Assembly: GCF_003626645.1 (NCBI RefSeq)
Contig: NZ_RBAM01000005.1
Span: forward strand, 518,378 to 582,377
Length of the DNA: 64,000 nucleotides
Source of the DNA: Streptomyces klenkii
GTDB taxonomy: Bacteria; Actinomycetota; Actinomycetes; Streptomycetales; Streptomycetaceae
Reading direction: 5' to 3'
This document shows, in pieces, positions 10,903 to 19,073 of this stretch. Both the position numbers and the translations under genes were made by a program. The notes under the pieces are model-generated. The model had not been told where the DNA came from and did not search any database. It was given only the letters and a program-made list of their open reading frames with translations. Position 1 is the first letter of the stretch. The number at the start of each line of letters is the position of its first letter.

Positions 10903-12453
10903 CTAGTCCAGGTAGTCGCGGAGGACCTGGGAACGGGACGGGTGGCGCAGCTTGGACATCGTCTTCGACTCGATCTGACGGATGCGCTCGCGCGTCACCC
11001 CGTAGACCTTGCCGATCTCGTCGAGGGTCTTCGGCTGGCCGTCGGTGAGGCCGAAGCGCATGGAGACCACGCCCGCCTCGCGCTCGCTGAGCGTGTCCAG
11101 GACGGAGTGCAGCTGCTCCTGGAGCAGGGTGAAGCTGACGGCGTCGGCCGGCACGACCGCCTCGGAGTCCTCGATGAGGTCACCGAACTCGCTGTCGCCG
11201 TCCTCACCCAGGGGGGTGTGGAGGGAGATCGGCTCGCGGCCGTACTTCTGGACCTCGATGACCTTCTCCGGGGTCATGTCGAGCTCCTTGGCCAGCTCCT
11301 CCGGGGTGGGCTCGCGGCCCAGGTCCTGGAGCATCTGGCGCTGGACGCGCGCGAGCTTGTTGATGACCTCGACCATGTGCACCGGGATACGGATGGTGCG
11401 GGCCTGGTCGGCCATCGCGCGCGTGATGGCCTGGCGGATCCACCAGGTCGCGTAGGTGGAGAACTTGTAGCCCTTGGTGTAGTCGAACTTCTCGACCGCA
11501 CGGATCAGACCGAGGTTGCCCTCCTGGATCAGGTCCAGGAAGAGCATGCCGCGGCCGGTGTAGCGCTTGGCCAGCGAGACCACCAGGCGGAGGTTGGCCT
11601 CCAGGAGGTGGTTCTTGGCGCGGCGCCCGTCCTCGGCGATGATCTCCAGCTCGCGCTTGAGCTTCGGGGCGAGCTTGTCGGAGTTCGCCAGCTTGTCCTC
11701 GGCGAACAGGCCCGCCTCGATGCGCTTGGCGAGCTCCACCTCCTGCTCGGCGTTGAGGAGGGGGACCTTGCCGATCTGCTTCAGGTAGTCCTTGACCGGG
11801 TCGGCGGTGGCACCGGCGACGGCGACCTGCTGCGCGGGAGCGTCGTCCTCGTCGTCGTCGGAGAGGACGAAGCCCTTGTTCTCGCCGGTCTCGTCCTCCT
11901 CCTCGCCCTTGCCCGGGGTCGGGGTCTCCTCCACGAGGTCCTCGTCGAGGAGCTCGTCGGCGTCCTTCTTCGCGGCGGTCTTCTTGGCCGCCGTCTTCTT
12001 GACCGCGGTCTTCTTGGCCGCGGTCTTCTTCGCCGCCGCCTTCTTGGCGACGGCCTTCTTGGCGGGCGCCTCCGCGCTCTCGTCGTCGCCGTACGCCGCG
12101 GAGGCGGACGTGGCGGACGCCGAGGACGCGGTCTGCCTGGCCGTGACCGTCTTGGAGGCGACGGCCTTGGTGGCGGTGCGCTTCGCCGGGCTCTTCGCTG
12201 CGACGCTCTTACGGGTGCGCTTGGGCGCCTCGGCGGCACTGACCATCAGCGTCACACCCTCCTCGTCGAGGACCTGGTTGAGGCTGCGCAGAACGTTCTT
12301 CCACTGGGTTGGCGGAATCTGGTCAGCCTCGAAGGCCCGACGCACGTCGTCGCCGGCGATCTGCCCCTCGGCCTTTCCCTGCTCGATGAGCGCCATCAGA
12401 GACTCGGATTCGGCGATCTCCGGCGGGAGCGTACGGGATGTGCTGGCCGACAC
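10903..12453 (-). CDS. hrdB: Principal RNA polymerase sigma factor HrdB
   Basis: This 516-residue group 1 sigma factor directs housekeeping transcription. The N-terminus SASTSRTLPPEIAES is typical of Streptomyces HrdB. It is followed by a Lys/Ala-rich stretch of repeated AAKKTAAKK-type units and an acidic segment. Region 1.2 starts at DPVKDYLKQIGKVPLL. Region 2 contains LDLIQEGNLGLIRAVEKFDY and TYATWWIRQAI, and region 4 ends with VTRERIRQIESKTMSKLRHP. I choose the GTG at 12453 because GAGAGG lies six bases upstream. It is flanked by whiH and a strong terminator. Confidence 0.97.
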   Translation of the reverse strand: MSASTSRTLPPEIAESESLMALIEQGKAEGQIAGDDVRRAFEADQIPPTQWKNVLRSLNQVLDEEGVTLMVSAAEAPKRTRKSVAAKSPAKRTATKAVASKTVTARQTASSASATSASAAYGDDESAEAPAKKAVAKKAAAKKTAAKKTAVKKTAAKKTAAKKDADELLDEDLVEETPTPGKGEEEDETGENKGFVLSDDDEDDAPAQQVAVAGATADPVKDYLKQIGKVPLLNAEQEVELAKRIEAGLFAEDKLANSDKLAPKLKRELEIIAEDGRRAKNHLLEANLRLVVSLAKRYTGRGMLFLDLIQEGNLGLIRAVEKFDYTKGYKFSTYATWWIRQAITRAMADQARTIRIPVHMVEVINKLARVQRQMLQDLGREPTPEELAKELDMTPEKVIEVQKYGREPISLHTPLGEDGDSEFGDLIEDSEAVVPADAVSFTLLQEQLHSVLDTLSEREAGVVSMRFGLTDGQPKTLDEIGKVYGVTRERIRQIESKTMSKLRHPSRSQVLRDYLD

Positions 12454-12578
12454 GAACAACCTCTCGGAACGATGGAAACGGCTTCCGGCCCCGGCTCGCC
12501 CTGATCGGGGAACCGGTTCCGACGACCGCCGGCATGGATGAACCGACGGCGCGCGGGTGATGGGATGCAGACGGACAC

Positions 12579-12604
12579 AGCGCCCCGGACGAGGCCGGTA
12601 TTCC
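12579..12604 (-). promoter_or_regulatory. Possible SigR-type promoter of hrdB
   Basis: On the minus strand GGAAT is followed after 18 bases by GCT, close to the SigR consensus GGAAT-N18-GTT. A SigR-dependent promoter of hrdB is known in S. coelicolor. The -10 mismatch keeps confidence low. Confidence 0.35.
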
Positions 12605-12693
12605 CTCCGCGTCCACCACCTCTTTAGTCATCGCACTGCCTCAAGGAGCGTTACGCCCAATCCTCGTGGCCCGAGTCACACCCCAAAACAGAA

Positions 12694-12707
12694 TGAATGC
12701 CCATTCA
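12694..12707. promoter_or_regulatory. Palindrome TGAATG-CC-CATTCA upstream of hrdB
   Basis: Perfect six-base arms around a two-base centre lie about 240 bases upstream of the hrdB start in an AT-richer patch. This looks like an operator half-site pair; the regulator is unknown. Confidence 0.35.
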
Positions 12708-12782
12708 ACTGGACATAACACTCCACTTCCTGGCGTCCCGGTCCGAGTTCCGGGAGGGGCGCAGGGGCAGGCGGACGGCTCA

Positions 12783-12812
12783 CGCGTGCGGCCGCGCATC
12801 CGGCCGCACGCG
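12783..12812 (-). terminator. Hairpin downstream of whiH
   Basis: Perfect 12-base arms (CGCGTGCGGCCG and its complement) with a six-base loop begin 74 bases past the whiH stop. It separates whiH transcription from the hrdB promoter region. Confidence 0.7.
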
Positions 12813-12886
12813 CGGACCCTGTCCCGGCCCTGCGCGTGCGGCCCTTCTGTACGACCCCACTCGTACCGTCCCGCTCCTCTCCGCGG

Positions 12887-13771
12887 TCAGTGCTCGCGCG
12901 GCGCGGGCACCACGCGCTCGACGTCCGGGTGGGCGACGAGCAGCTGCCGCATGGCGGCCTCGGCCCCGGCCCCGTCGCCCGCGCCGACGGCGTCGACGAT
13001 GCGGAGGTGGTGCCCCACGCCGGCCTCGGTGGGGCGGTCACAGCCGCCGGAGGGCGCGCCCGAGACGTGCAGGGCGGAGGAGACGATGCCTGCGAGGTGC
13101 TCCAGCATGCGGTTGCCCGCGACCTGGAGGAGCAGGGAGTGGAACTCGGCGTCGGCGCGGGTGAAGGTCAGCGAGTCGCCCTGAGCCAGGGCGTGGCCCA
13201 TGATCTCGGCCATGTCGGCCAGGCGCTGCTGGACGTCCTCGCGGCCGTGCCCGGCGGCGAGGCGGGCGGCCAGCGGCTCGATGGTCCAGCGCAGCTCGCA
13301 CAGCTCGCGGCGCTGGTCGTCCCGCTGCGGGCCGAAGGCCCGCCACTCGATGATGTCGGGGTCGAGGAGGTTCCAGTCGCTGACGGGGCGGACGCGGGTG
13401 CCGACGTTGGGGCGCGCGCTGACGAGGCCCTTGGCCTCCAGGACGCGCAGGGACTCGCGGACGACGGTCCTGGAGACCTCGAAGCGCTGTCCGATCTCCT
13501 CGGGGACGAGCGGGCGGTCCGCGCCCAGGTCACCCGAGACGATCATCTGGCCGAGCTGCTGCACGAGCTGGCCGTGCAGGCCCCGGCCCCGGCTGCCGGC
13601 CGCCCTGCGGCCGGCGCGGCTGAGCTCCGCCTCGCCGTCCCAGGCGGGCGGTGCCCCGCGGTCGGCCCCGGGGGCCTCCGCGTAGGAGTAACGGTCAAGC
13701 TCGCCCGGGCCTGCGAGGCCGGAGTCGGCGGGGCGAGCCGCGGTCATCATGGTGTGCGCAAGGGTACTCAC
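12887..13771 (-). CDS. whiH: Sporulation regulator WhiH, GntR/FadR family
   Basis: This 294-residue DNA-binding protein is required for normal sporulation septation in aerial hyphae of S. coelicolor. An N-terminal extension of about 75 residues precedes the winged helix-turn-helix (LGADRPLVPEEIGQRFEVSR, then VVRESLRVLEAKGLV). An FCD-type ligand-binding domain follows, with FHSLLLQVAGN and GVGHHLRIVDAV. Identification rests on the family, the length and adjacency to hrdB. I choose the GTG at 13771 (VSTLAHTMMTAARP); an AAAGGAGG sits unusually close to it, so an internal start (ATG at 13750) remains possible. The native ligand is unknown. Confidence 0.85.
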   Translation of the reverse strand: MSTLAHTMMTAARPADSGLAGPGELDRYSYAEAPGADRGAPPAWDGEAELSRAGRRAAGSRGRGLHGQLVQQLGQMIVSGDLGADRPLVPEEIGQRFEVSRTVVRESLRVLEAKGLVSARPNVGTRVRPVSDWNLLDPDIIEWRAFGPQRDDQRRELCELRWTIEPLAARLAAGHGREDVQQRLADMAEIMGHALAQGDSLTFTRADAEFHSLLLQVAGNRMLEHLAGIVSSALHVSGAPSGGCDRPTEAGVGHHLRIVDAVGAGDGAGAEAAMRQLLVAHPDVERVVPAPREH

Positions 13772-13789
13772 GCCTCCTTTGTCGGCGAC

Positions 13790-13809
13790 ACCTCGAGATG
13801 CCTTGAGGT
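13790..13809. promoter_or_regulatory. Candidate operator upstream of whiH
   Basis: The arms ACCTC and GAGGT, separated by ten bases, lie 19-38 bases upstream of the whiH start. Autoregulation by WhiH would fit, but only the symmetry and position support this. Confidence 0.25.
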
Positions 13810-13983
13810 CTTTGGTGAAAAGCACACGAAAGGGTGATCGCCCATTACCTCACAATTGACGGCCAAACGGACAGAATCGGGCACTCTCCGAGACGATCCA
13901 TATGCGGAGCGTGACGGTCACGGCCTGCGAACTCTGCACGTGGGAGGGGGCGCCGGGACCCCCGGCCGGCACGGCGGCGGCCT

Positions 13984-15792
13984 TCACCGCGGCCTCCCGC
14001 GGAACACGGCGAGGACGTAGGCCCCGAGGAGCGCCCCGAGCGACAACGCGAGCGCCCAGCCGACCGGCTGGGAGACCAGCCGCAGCGCCGTCGAGACGCC
14101 CCGGTCCATGCCGGAGGGCCATTGCACGACCGCGGCGGAGCGCAGGCGCTCCGGCAGCCCGACGAGCGAGCGGGCCGCGGGCTCGGCGAGCACGCTGCCG
14201 AGGACGGGCACGACGAGCGTCGGCACGGCCAGCACCGCGACCACCCCCAGCGCCGTCGACCGGAACAGCCCGGCGGCCAGCAGCCCCGCCCAGGCGCAGC
14301 CCAGGGTCAGCGCCGTCCAGCCCGCCAGCAGCACGGCCCAGTCGCGCGGGAGGGAGACGACGTCGTTGCCGAAGAGCAGCCCGAGGGCGCCGGCGTCGAG
14401 GAAGAGCGAGGCGAGGGCGAGCAGCACCGCCGCCACGGCGGTGACGGTGAGCTTGGCGAAGAGCAGGCCGAGGCGGCGCGGAACGGTGCCCTGGTCCGGG
14501 GCGAGGGCGGGGTAGCGGAACTCCTGGCCGAAGGCGAGCGCGCCGATGAGGCCGGCCCCGAAGACGGCGGGGGGCAGCGGCAGCAGGGCCGGCCAGCCGG
14601 TGACCACGCGCGGCTCGGGGGTGTTCCCGGACCTGGCGAGGAGGACGGCGACGAGCAGGGAGGCGGCGAGGGATAGGGCCGTCACGATCCAGCCGGTCCG
14701 CACGCCGGTGGCGCGGCGCAGCTCGTACCTCAGCGGCCAGGCCGGGTCGGGCGCCGGGAGCCGGGGCTGGAGGCGCGGGAGCTGAACGGGGCCGGCGTCC
14801 GGCGCGTCCGCGCGTCCGCCCTCGGGCGCCTCTGCCGGGGACGGCGCGGAGGGGGCGGACGGGGCGGACCTGCGGCCGTCGGCCCGCAGCAGCGGGGGTA
14901 CGGGGCCGGTGTCGCCGATCTCCTCGGTCAGCCGGTGGAGGAGGATGCCGTGCCGGTAGGCGGTCTCGCCGACAACGGCGCAGGTGCTGCCGTAGACGGA
15001 CAGCTTGCTGCCACCTTCCTGCACGACCTCCACGGCCTGCGCGCCCTCGGCGGCTTCCGCCTCGTCGGCCTCGGTGCTGAGGGCATGGGCGAGGCGGCTC
15101 GCCAGCGGCGAATGGACGGCGACGCGCGGCCGCAGGCGGGTGCGGGAGAACTCGGCGGCCTCCTGGTCGGCGATCAGGCGGCCCTCGTCGATGGTGACGA
15201 CCCGGTCGGCGATGCGGGCCGCCTCCCTGGGGTCGTTCGAGGTGACGAGGACGGCGCCGCCGTGGTCCGCATACGCCCGCAGCATGCCGTGCAGCCAGGC
15301 CGTCTCGCGGGGCGAGAGTTCGTGGGCGGGCTCGTCCAGGACGAGGGTGTGGGGGTCGCCGAGGAGGGCGGCGGCGAGGCCGAGGCGGCGGTCCATGCCC
15401 AGCGAGAAGTCGCCGAGGCGCTGGCCGGCCAGGCCGGTCAGGCCGACGACCTCCAGGACGTCGTCGGCACGCTCGGCGGGGACGCCCGCGGCGGCGCTGA
15501 GCATGCGCAGGTGGCCCCGGGCGGTACGGGCCGGGTGGCCGGGGACGTCTCCGAGGACGACGCCGATCTCGCGGGTGGGGTGCGGGACGCGGTCCAGGGG
15601 GCGGCCGTGGAAGAGCGCGACGCCGCGCCCGGGGTCGAGGCGCAGCAGGAGGCGCAAGGCGCTGGTCTTGCCCGCACCGGGGGTGCCGAGCAGGACGGTG
15701 ACCCGGCCGGAGCGGGCCTCGAAGGTGAGGTCGTCGACGGCGGGGAACCGGTTTCGCTGGGGGGCGCTGGTGAGTCCGATGGCCTGGATCAT
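13984..15792 (-). CDS. ABC transporter: ATPase domain fused to membrane domain
   Basis: This 602-residue protein joins an N-terminal nucleotide-binding domain to a C-terminal membrane domain. Walker A is GTPGAGKTS near residue 36, and Walker B is TLVLDEPAHELS. The signature motif is degenerate (FSLGMDRR instead of LSGGQ), as in some ABC-2 type exporters. A linker rich in Ala, Pro and Ser lies at about residues 300-345. About six hydrophobic segments follow, such as WIVTALSLAASLLVAVLLA and VLALASLFLDAG. Substrate is unknown. It is a monocistronic gene between whiH and the Nudix gene. Confidence 0.85.
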   Translation of the reverse strand: MIQAIGLTSAPQRNRFPAVDDLTFEARSGRVTVLLGTPGAGKTSALRLLLRLDPGRGVALFHGRPLDRVPHPTREIGVVLGDVPGHPARTARGHLRMLSAAAGVPAERADDVLEVVGLTGLAGQRLGDFSLGMDRRLGLAAALLGDPHTLVLDEPAHELSPRETAWLHGMLRAYADHGGAVLVTSNDPREAARIADRVVTIDEGRLIADQEAAEFSRTRLRPRVAVHSPLASRLAHALSTEADEAEAAEGAQAVEVVQEGGSKLSVYGSTCAVVGETAYRHGILLHRLTEEIGDTGPVPPLLRADGRRSAPSAPSAPSPAEAPEGGRADAPDAGPVQLPRLQPRLPAPDPAWPLRYELRRATGVRTGWIVTALSLAASLLVAVLLARSGNTPEPRVVTGWPALLPLPPAVFGAGLIGALAFGQEFRYPALAPDQGTVPRRLGLLFAKLTVTAVAAVLLALASLFLDAGALGLLFGNDVVSLPRDWAVLLAGWTALTLGCAWAGLLAAGLFRSTALGVVAVLAVPTLVVPVLGSVLAEPAARSLVGLPERLRSAAVVQWPSGMDRGVSTALRLVSQPVGWALALSLGALLGAYVLAVFRGRPR

Positions 15793-15914
15793 GGCTTCTC
15801 TCGCGGGGCGTGAGACGGCTCGGCGGCACCCCTCGGCCCGCTCGGTGACCGAGGCGGCCGAGGGCGCAGGGGATCGCTGGGACGTACGGCAGCACCGTAA
15901 CCCGGTATGTCCGA

Positions 15915-15927
15915 ATTGCTACGCAAT
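15915..15927. promoter_or_regulatory. Small palindrome ATTGC-TAC-GCAAT
   Basis: Perfect five-base arms lie about 123 bases upstream of the ABC fusion gene start, near a second, longer inverted repeat. Confidence 0.3.
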
Positions 15928-15956
15928 GTAGGCAGTTGTAAGCGTGTCCCCTCATA

Positions 15957-15984
15957 GGCATGCACTCCCGCGCATGTGCATGCC
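15957..15984. promoter_or_regulatory. Inverted repeat GGCATGCAC-N10-GTGCATGCC
   Basis: Perfect nine-base arms with a ten-base spacer lie between the ABC fusion gene (start 15792) and the 3' end of the Nudix gene. This could be an operator for the ABC gene or a hairpin downstream of the Nudix gene. Confidence 0.4.
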
Positions 15985-16054
15985 CGGCCACCGGGCACCG
16001 CTACGGCCTGCGGCTCTCCCGGCGGGGCGGCCGGGCGGAGCGGGCCGGTGAGGG

Positions 16055-16816
16055 CTAGGCCTCGGGGCGCAGCATGGGCGGGTTGAGGAGCGTGGCCCCG
16101 CCGGCCCGGAAGAGCTGGGCCGGACGGCCGCCCTGACGCGTCGTCGTCCCGCCGGTGGGCACCAGGAAGCCGGGGGTGCCCGTCACCTTCCGGTGGAAGT
16201 TGCGGGGGTCGAGGGCGACGCCCCACACCGCCTCGTAGACCCGGCGCAGCTCGCCGACGGTGAACTCCTGGGGGCAGAAGGCCGTGGCCAGCGAGGAGTA
16301 TTCGATCTTGGACCGGGCGCGCTCGACGCCGTCGGCGAGGATCTGCGCGTGGTCGAAGGCCAGGGGCGTCACCTGCTCGCCGTCGCGGCCGTAGCCGGCC
16401 TCCTGGTCCAGCAGCTCCTCCACCGGCGCCCAGCGCACGCTGTGCGCGTCTCCCCCGGGGCGCGGAGCGGGCAGGTCCGGCGCGAGCGCCAGATGCGCGA
16501 CGCTCACCACCCGCATGCGCGGGTCGCGCTTCGGATCGCCGTACGTGGCGAGCTGCTCCAGGTGGGCGGCGTTGGGCAGTACGGGGCCCGCGGGGTCGTG
16601 GGCGTTGAGCCCGGTCTCCTCGGCCAGCTCCCGCGCCGCCGCGGTCGTCAGGTCCTCGTCGCCCCGCACGAACCCGCCCGGCAGCGCCCAGCGGCCCTGG
16701 TACGGCGCCTCACCGCGACGCACGGCCAGCGCGCACAGCGCGTGCCTGCGCACGGTGAGCACGACCAGGTCGACGGTGACAGCAAAGGGCGGAAAGGCCG
16801 ACGGGTCGTAGGGCAT
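16055..16816 (-). CDS. Nudix hydrolase with C-terminal winged helix, NrtR-like
   Basis: This 253-residue protein has an intact Nudix box, GFVRGDE at the start and RELAEETGL at the end, matching GX5EX7REUXEEXGU. The C-terminal third (TVGELRRVYEAVWGVALDPRNFHRKV) is the winged helix seen in NrtR-type regulators of NAD metabolism. It may thus be a repressor that binds an ADP-ribose-like ligand, an active hydrolase, or both; the intact box does not exclude catalysis. The start at 16816 lies 11 bases from a near-palindrome that could be its own operator. The gene downstream is the ABC fusion; the one upstream (16906-18948) is not obviously NAD-related. Confidence 0.85.
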   Translation of the reverse strand: MPYDPSAFPPFAVTVDLVVLTVRRHALCALAVRRGEAPYQGRWALPGGFVRGDEDLTTAAARELAEETGLNAHDPAGPVLPNAAHLEQLATYGDPKRDPRMRVVSVAHLALAPDLPAPRPGGDAHSVRWAPVEELLDQEAGYGRDGEQVTPLAFDHAQILADGVERARSKIEYSSLATAFCPQEFTVGELRRVYEAVWGVALDPRNFHRKVTGTPGFLVPTGGTTTRQGGRPAQLFRAGGATLLNPPMLRPEA

Positions 16817-16826
16817 GACGCGATCA

Positions 16827-16847
16827 TAGTCGTCTTCCTGACGATAA
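16827..16847. promoter_or_regulatory. Near-palindrome upstream of the Nudix/winged-helix gene
   Basis: TAGTCGTC and GACGATAA flank a five-base centre immediately before the start codon at 16816. The imperfect symmetry (six of eight positions) and position suggest an autoregulatory operator; the link to the NrtR-like protein is inference. Confidence 0.4.
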
Positions 16848-16905
16848 ACAGGGTCTTGCGAAGGGCCGGGGAACACCCCCTCCGCGAGCCTCGGCAACAC
16901 CCCGC

Positions 16906-18948
16906 TCACACCCCCAGCTGCAAGCCGTCGGCGGCTTCCTCGACCATGCCGAGGCCGAGCCTGCTGATCCGCATCGCGAAGGGCTGCTCGGCGATGCGCA
17001 GCCCGGTGAACCTGAGCGCCCCGAGCGGCGCGGTGTGCAGCGGCCGCACCGCGACGCAGCCCGCCGGGGCGTCGGGCCGCAGCCCGGCGAGCGCGGTCAG
17101 CAAGTGCACCGAGCCCGCGGCGGCGACGGCCGCGGGACGGCAGGCGGCCGGGTGCGGCAGCGGGGCGCTCCCGGCCGTGCGCTGCTCCCCCGCGTACATC
17201 TCCGGCAGCCGGTGCCCGAAGGCGGCCGCCGCGTCCAGGGTGCCGCGCAGCAGCGCGCCGGCCTCCTTCTCGTATCCGGCGGAGGCCAGGCCCGCCACGG
17301 CCACGGCCGTCTCGTGGACCCGGACCGCGCCGCTGCGGTGACCGAAGGGATTGTGCCCCGGCTCCTTCGCCCCGAGGCTGCGCAGGCCCCAGCCGGAGTC
17401 GAGCGCCGGCCCGCCGAGCAGCCGGGCGAGCTGTTCGGTCTGCACCTTGTCGAGCAGGCCCGGCGCCGGCATCCCCCCACCCAGCAGGCCCGTGTCGAGG
17501 AGGTGCGCGGCGGAGCCGCCCAGGTGCGGTATCCGGCGCCCTTCGGGCGTGCGGGCGGCTGCGGGGCGCCCGCCGCCCGGGTCCTCCACCCAGAAGTCCT
17601 CACGGAACCGCCCGCGCAGGCCGGCCGCCCAGCTCCGCCAGCGCTCGGCCCCGGGACGGTCGTAGGCGTCCAGGAGGTCGGCCCCGAGCAGGGCCGCGCG
17701 GTGGGCGTGCGCCTGCGTCTCGCACCGGTACGGTCCGCCGGGCACCGGGTCCGCGAGGTAGCCGTCCTCGCCCGCCGCGGCCCGCAGCCATGCGAGGCAG
17801 CGCTCGGCGGCGGGCAGCAGCGCCTCCGTCTCCCGCTCCGGAAGCCCCCACCGGCGGGCCTCCGCCAGGACGACGGGGAAGAGCAGCGTGGCCTCGATGC
17901 CGGTGCAGCCGGGCGGCAGGTGCGCCCCGGCGTGGCGCAGGGCGCCGGGGATCCGCCCGCTGTCAGGGCCCGGTCCTGCCAGCTGCGTACGGGCCAGGGT
18001 GCGCAGCGTCCCGGCGGCCAGCCGGACGCCGAGGGGCAGCGTCATCCGCGCTGCCCAGAGGGCCTCGGCGGGGGCGAGGCCGCAGCGCCAGGGGACACCT
18101 GCCGCCAGATGGACGTCACCGGGGCTGCCGGGGTCACGCACGAGCAGCGCCCGGAGATCGTCGAGGGCGGCGGCGAGCAGGGCGCCCGCCCGCGGGTCGT
18201 CTCCCTCCGCCTGCGGGTCGCCCCAGGGCACGCTCGCCGGGCGCCCCGGGGGGACGGCCGCCTCGGGCTGCCGGACCCTGCCGGGCTGCTCGGGCAGGAC
18301 GCGCAGTTCGATGCTGCGCGTGCCTCCCGGCGGCAGCTCGATCTCCCAGCACAGCAGCCCCGCTGACGCCAGGGCATCCCCCGGCGGCGGATCGGCCGTG
18401 ACCGCCGCCTGCGCCTCCGCCGTGGACCACCGCAAGCCGGAGGCGTGCACCCCGGCGGGGACCTCGGGCCCTGCCGCCCCCGCCGCGACCGCGCTCAGCT
18501 CCGCGAGGTCGGTGCCCAAGGAGACCTCGACGGGCAGCCGCAGAGCACGGGCCGCGGTGCTGCGCAGGGCGATCCGCTCGACGCCCTCGGCCGAGCGCAG
18601 CCGCTCGACCGTGACGGCGGGGTCGGGCCCCGAATCCGCGGCCGTCCTCACGGCGCCGACGAAGCGGGCGCGGTCGGCACCGAGCATCCGCCCCTGCACG
18701 GGCAGCGGCTCGGCGCCGCCGACCCTCAGCCGGCAGCGGGCCAGGAGCCGGCGCCCTCCGCGGTAGAAGCCGTCGAGCCCCTGCCCGCTCATCTGCCCGT
18801 GCTCCCCGGAGATCGCCATGGCCGGCAGGGCGACACAGATCACGGCCGTGTGGACGGGCTGCGGAGCGGGCGGGCGCCCCGGGGCGGGGCGCTGGGGCGG
18901 CGCATGACGGGGCCGGGGCGGCTGGCCATGGGGGACGATGCCTTGCAC
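16906..18948 (-). CDS. Glycogen-debranching-like protein (GDE N-terminal type domain plus alpha/alpha toroid)
   Basis: This protein of about 680 residues resembles actinobacterial glycogen debranching N-terminal domain proteins. The first part includes GLDGFYRGGRRLLARCRLRV, as in GDE_N proteins. The C-terminal half (RIPGALRHAGAHLPPGCTG, then GPYRCETQAHAHRAALLG, then HNPFGHRSGAVRVHETAVA) resembles a glucosidase-type (alpha/alpha)6 barrel. The GTG at 18948 follows GGGGAG nine bases upstream. It may act on glycogen or trehalose metabolites, but I cannot identify catalytic acids with confidence. It sits 89 bases upstream of the Nudix gene on the same strand. Confidence 0.75.
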   Translation of the reverse strand: MQGIVPHGQPPRPRHAPPQRPAPGRPPAPQPVHTAVICVALPAMAISGEHGQMSGQGLDGFYRGGRRLLARCRLRVGGAEPLPVQGRMLGADRARFVGAVRTAADSGPDPAVTVERLRSAEGVERIALRSTAARALRLPVEVSLGTDLAELSAVAAGAAGPEVPAGVHASGLRWSTAEAQAAVTADPPPGDALASAGLLCWEIELPPGGTRSIELRVLPEQPGRVRQPEAAVPPGRPASVPWGDPQAEGDDPRAGALLAAALDDLRALLVRDPGSPGDVHLAAGVPWRCGLAPAEALWAARMTLPLGVRLAAGTLRTLARTQLAGPGPDSGRIPGALRHAGAHLPPGCTGIEATLLFPVVLAEARRWGLPERETEALLPAAERCLAWLRAAAGEDGYLADPVPGGPYRCETQAHAHRAALLGADLLDAYDRPGAERWRSWAAGLRGRFREDFWVEDPGGGRPAAARTPEGRRIPHLGGSAAHLLDTGLLGGGMPAPGLLDKVQTEQLARLLGGPALDSGWGLRSLGAKEPGHNPFGHRSGAVRVHETAVAVAGLASAGYEKEAGALLRGTLDAAAAFGHRLPEMYAGEQRTAGSAPLPHPAACRPAAVAAAGSVHLLTALAGLRPDAPAGCVAVRPLHTAPLGALRFTGLRIAEQPFAMRISRLGLGMVEEAADGLQLGV

Positions 18949-19073
18949 TTGACTGCGCTCCCCTGTGGGTGTCACGGACCGGGACGGCGGACGACGATTG
19001 CGGGCCACACGGATGAACGGCGCCGGGCCCGCCGAGGTCACGGTGTGAAGGGCCGCCTGTGTGGGCCATGGGT

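Larger units (their letters stand above)
12454..12886. promoter_or_regulatory. hrdB promoter region
   Basis: This 433-base spacer holds the upstream region of hrdB and the 3' flank of whiH. I see no gene in it. It contains the whiH-side hairpin (12783-12812), a short palindrome (12694-12707) and a SigR-like motif (12579-12604), listed separately. Confidence 0.6.
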
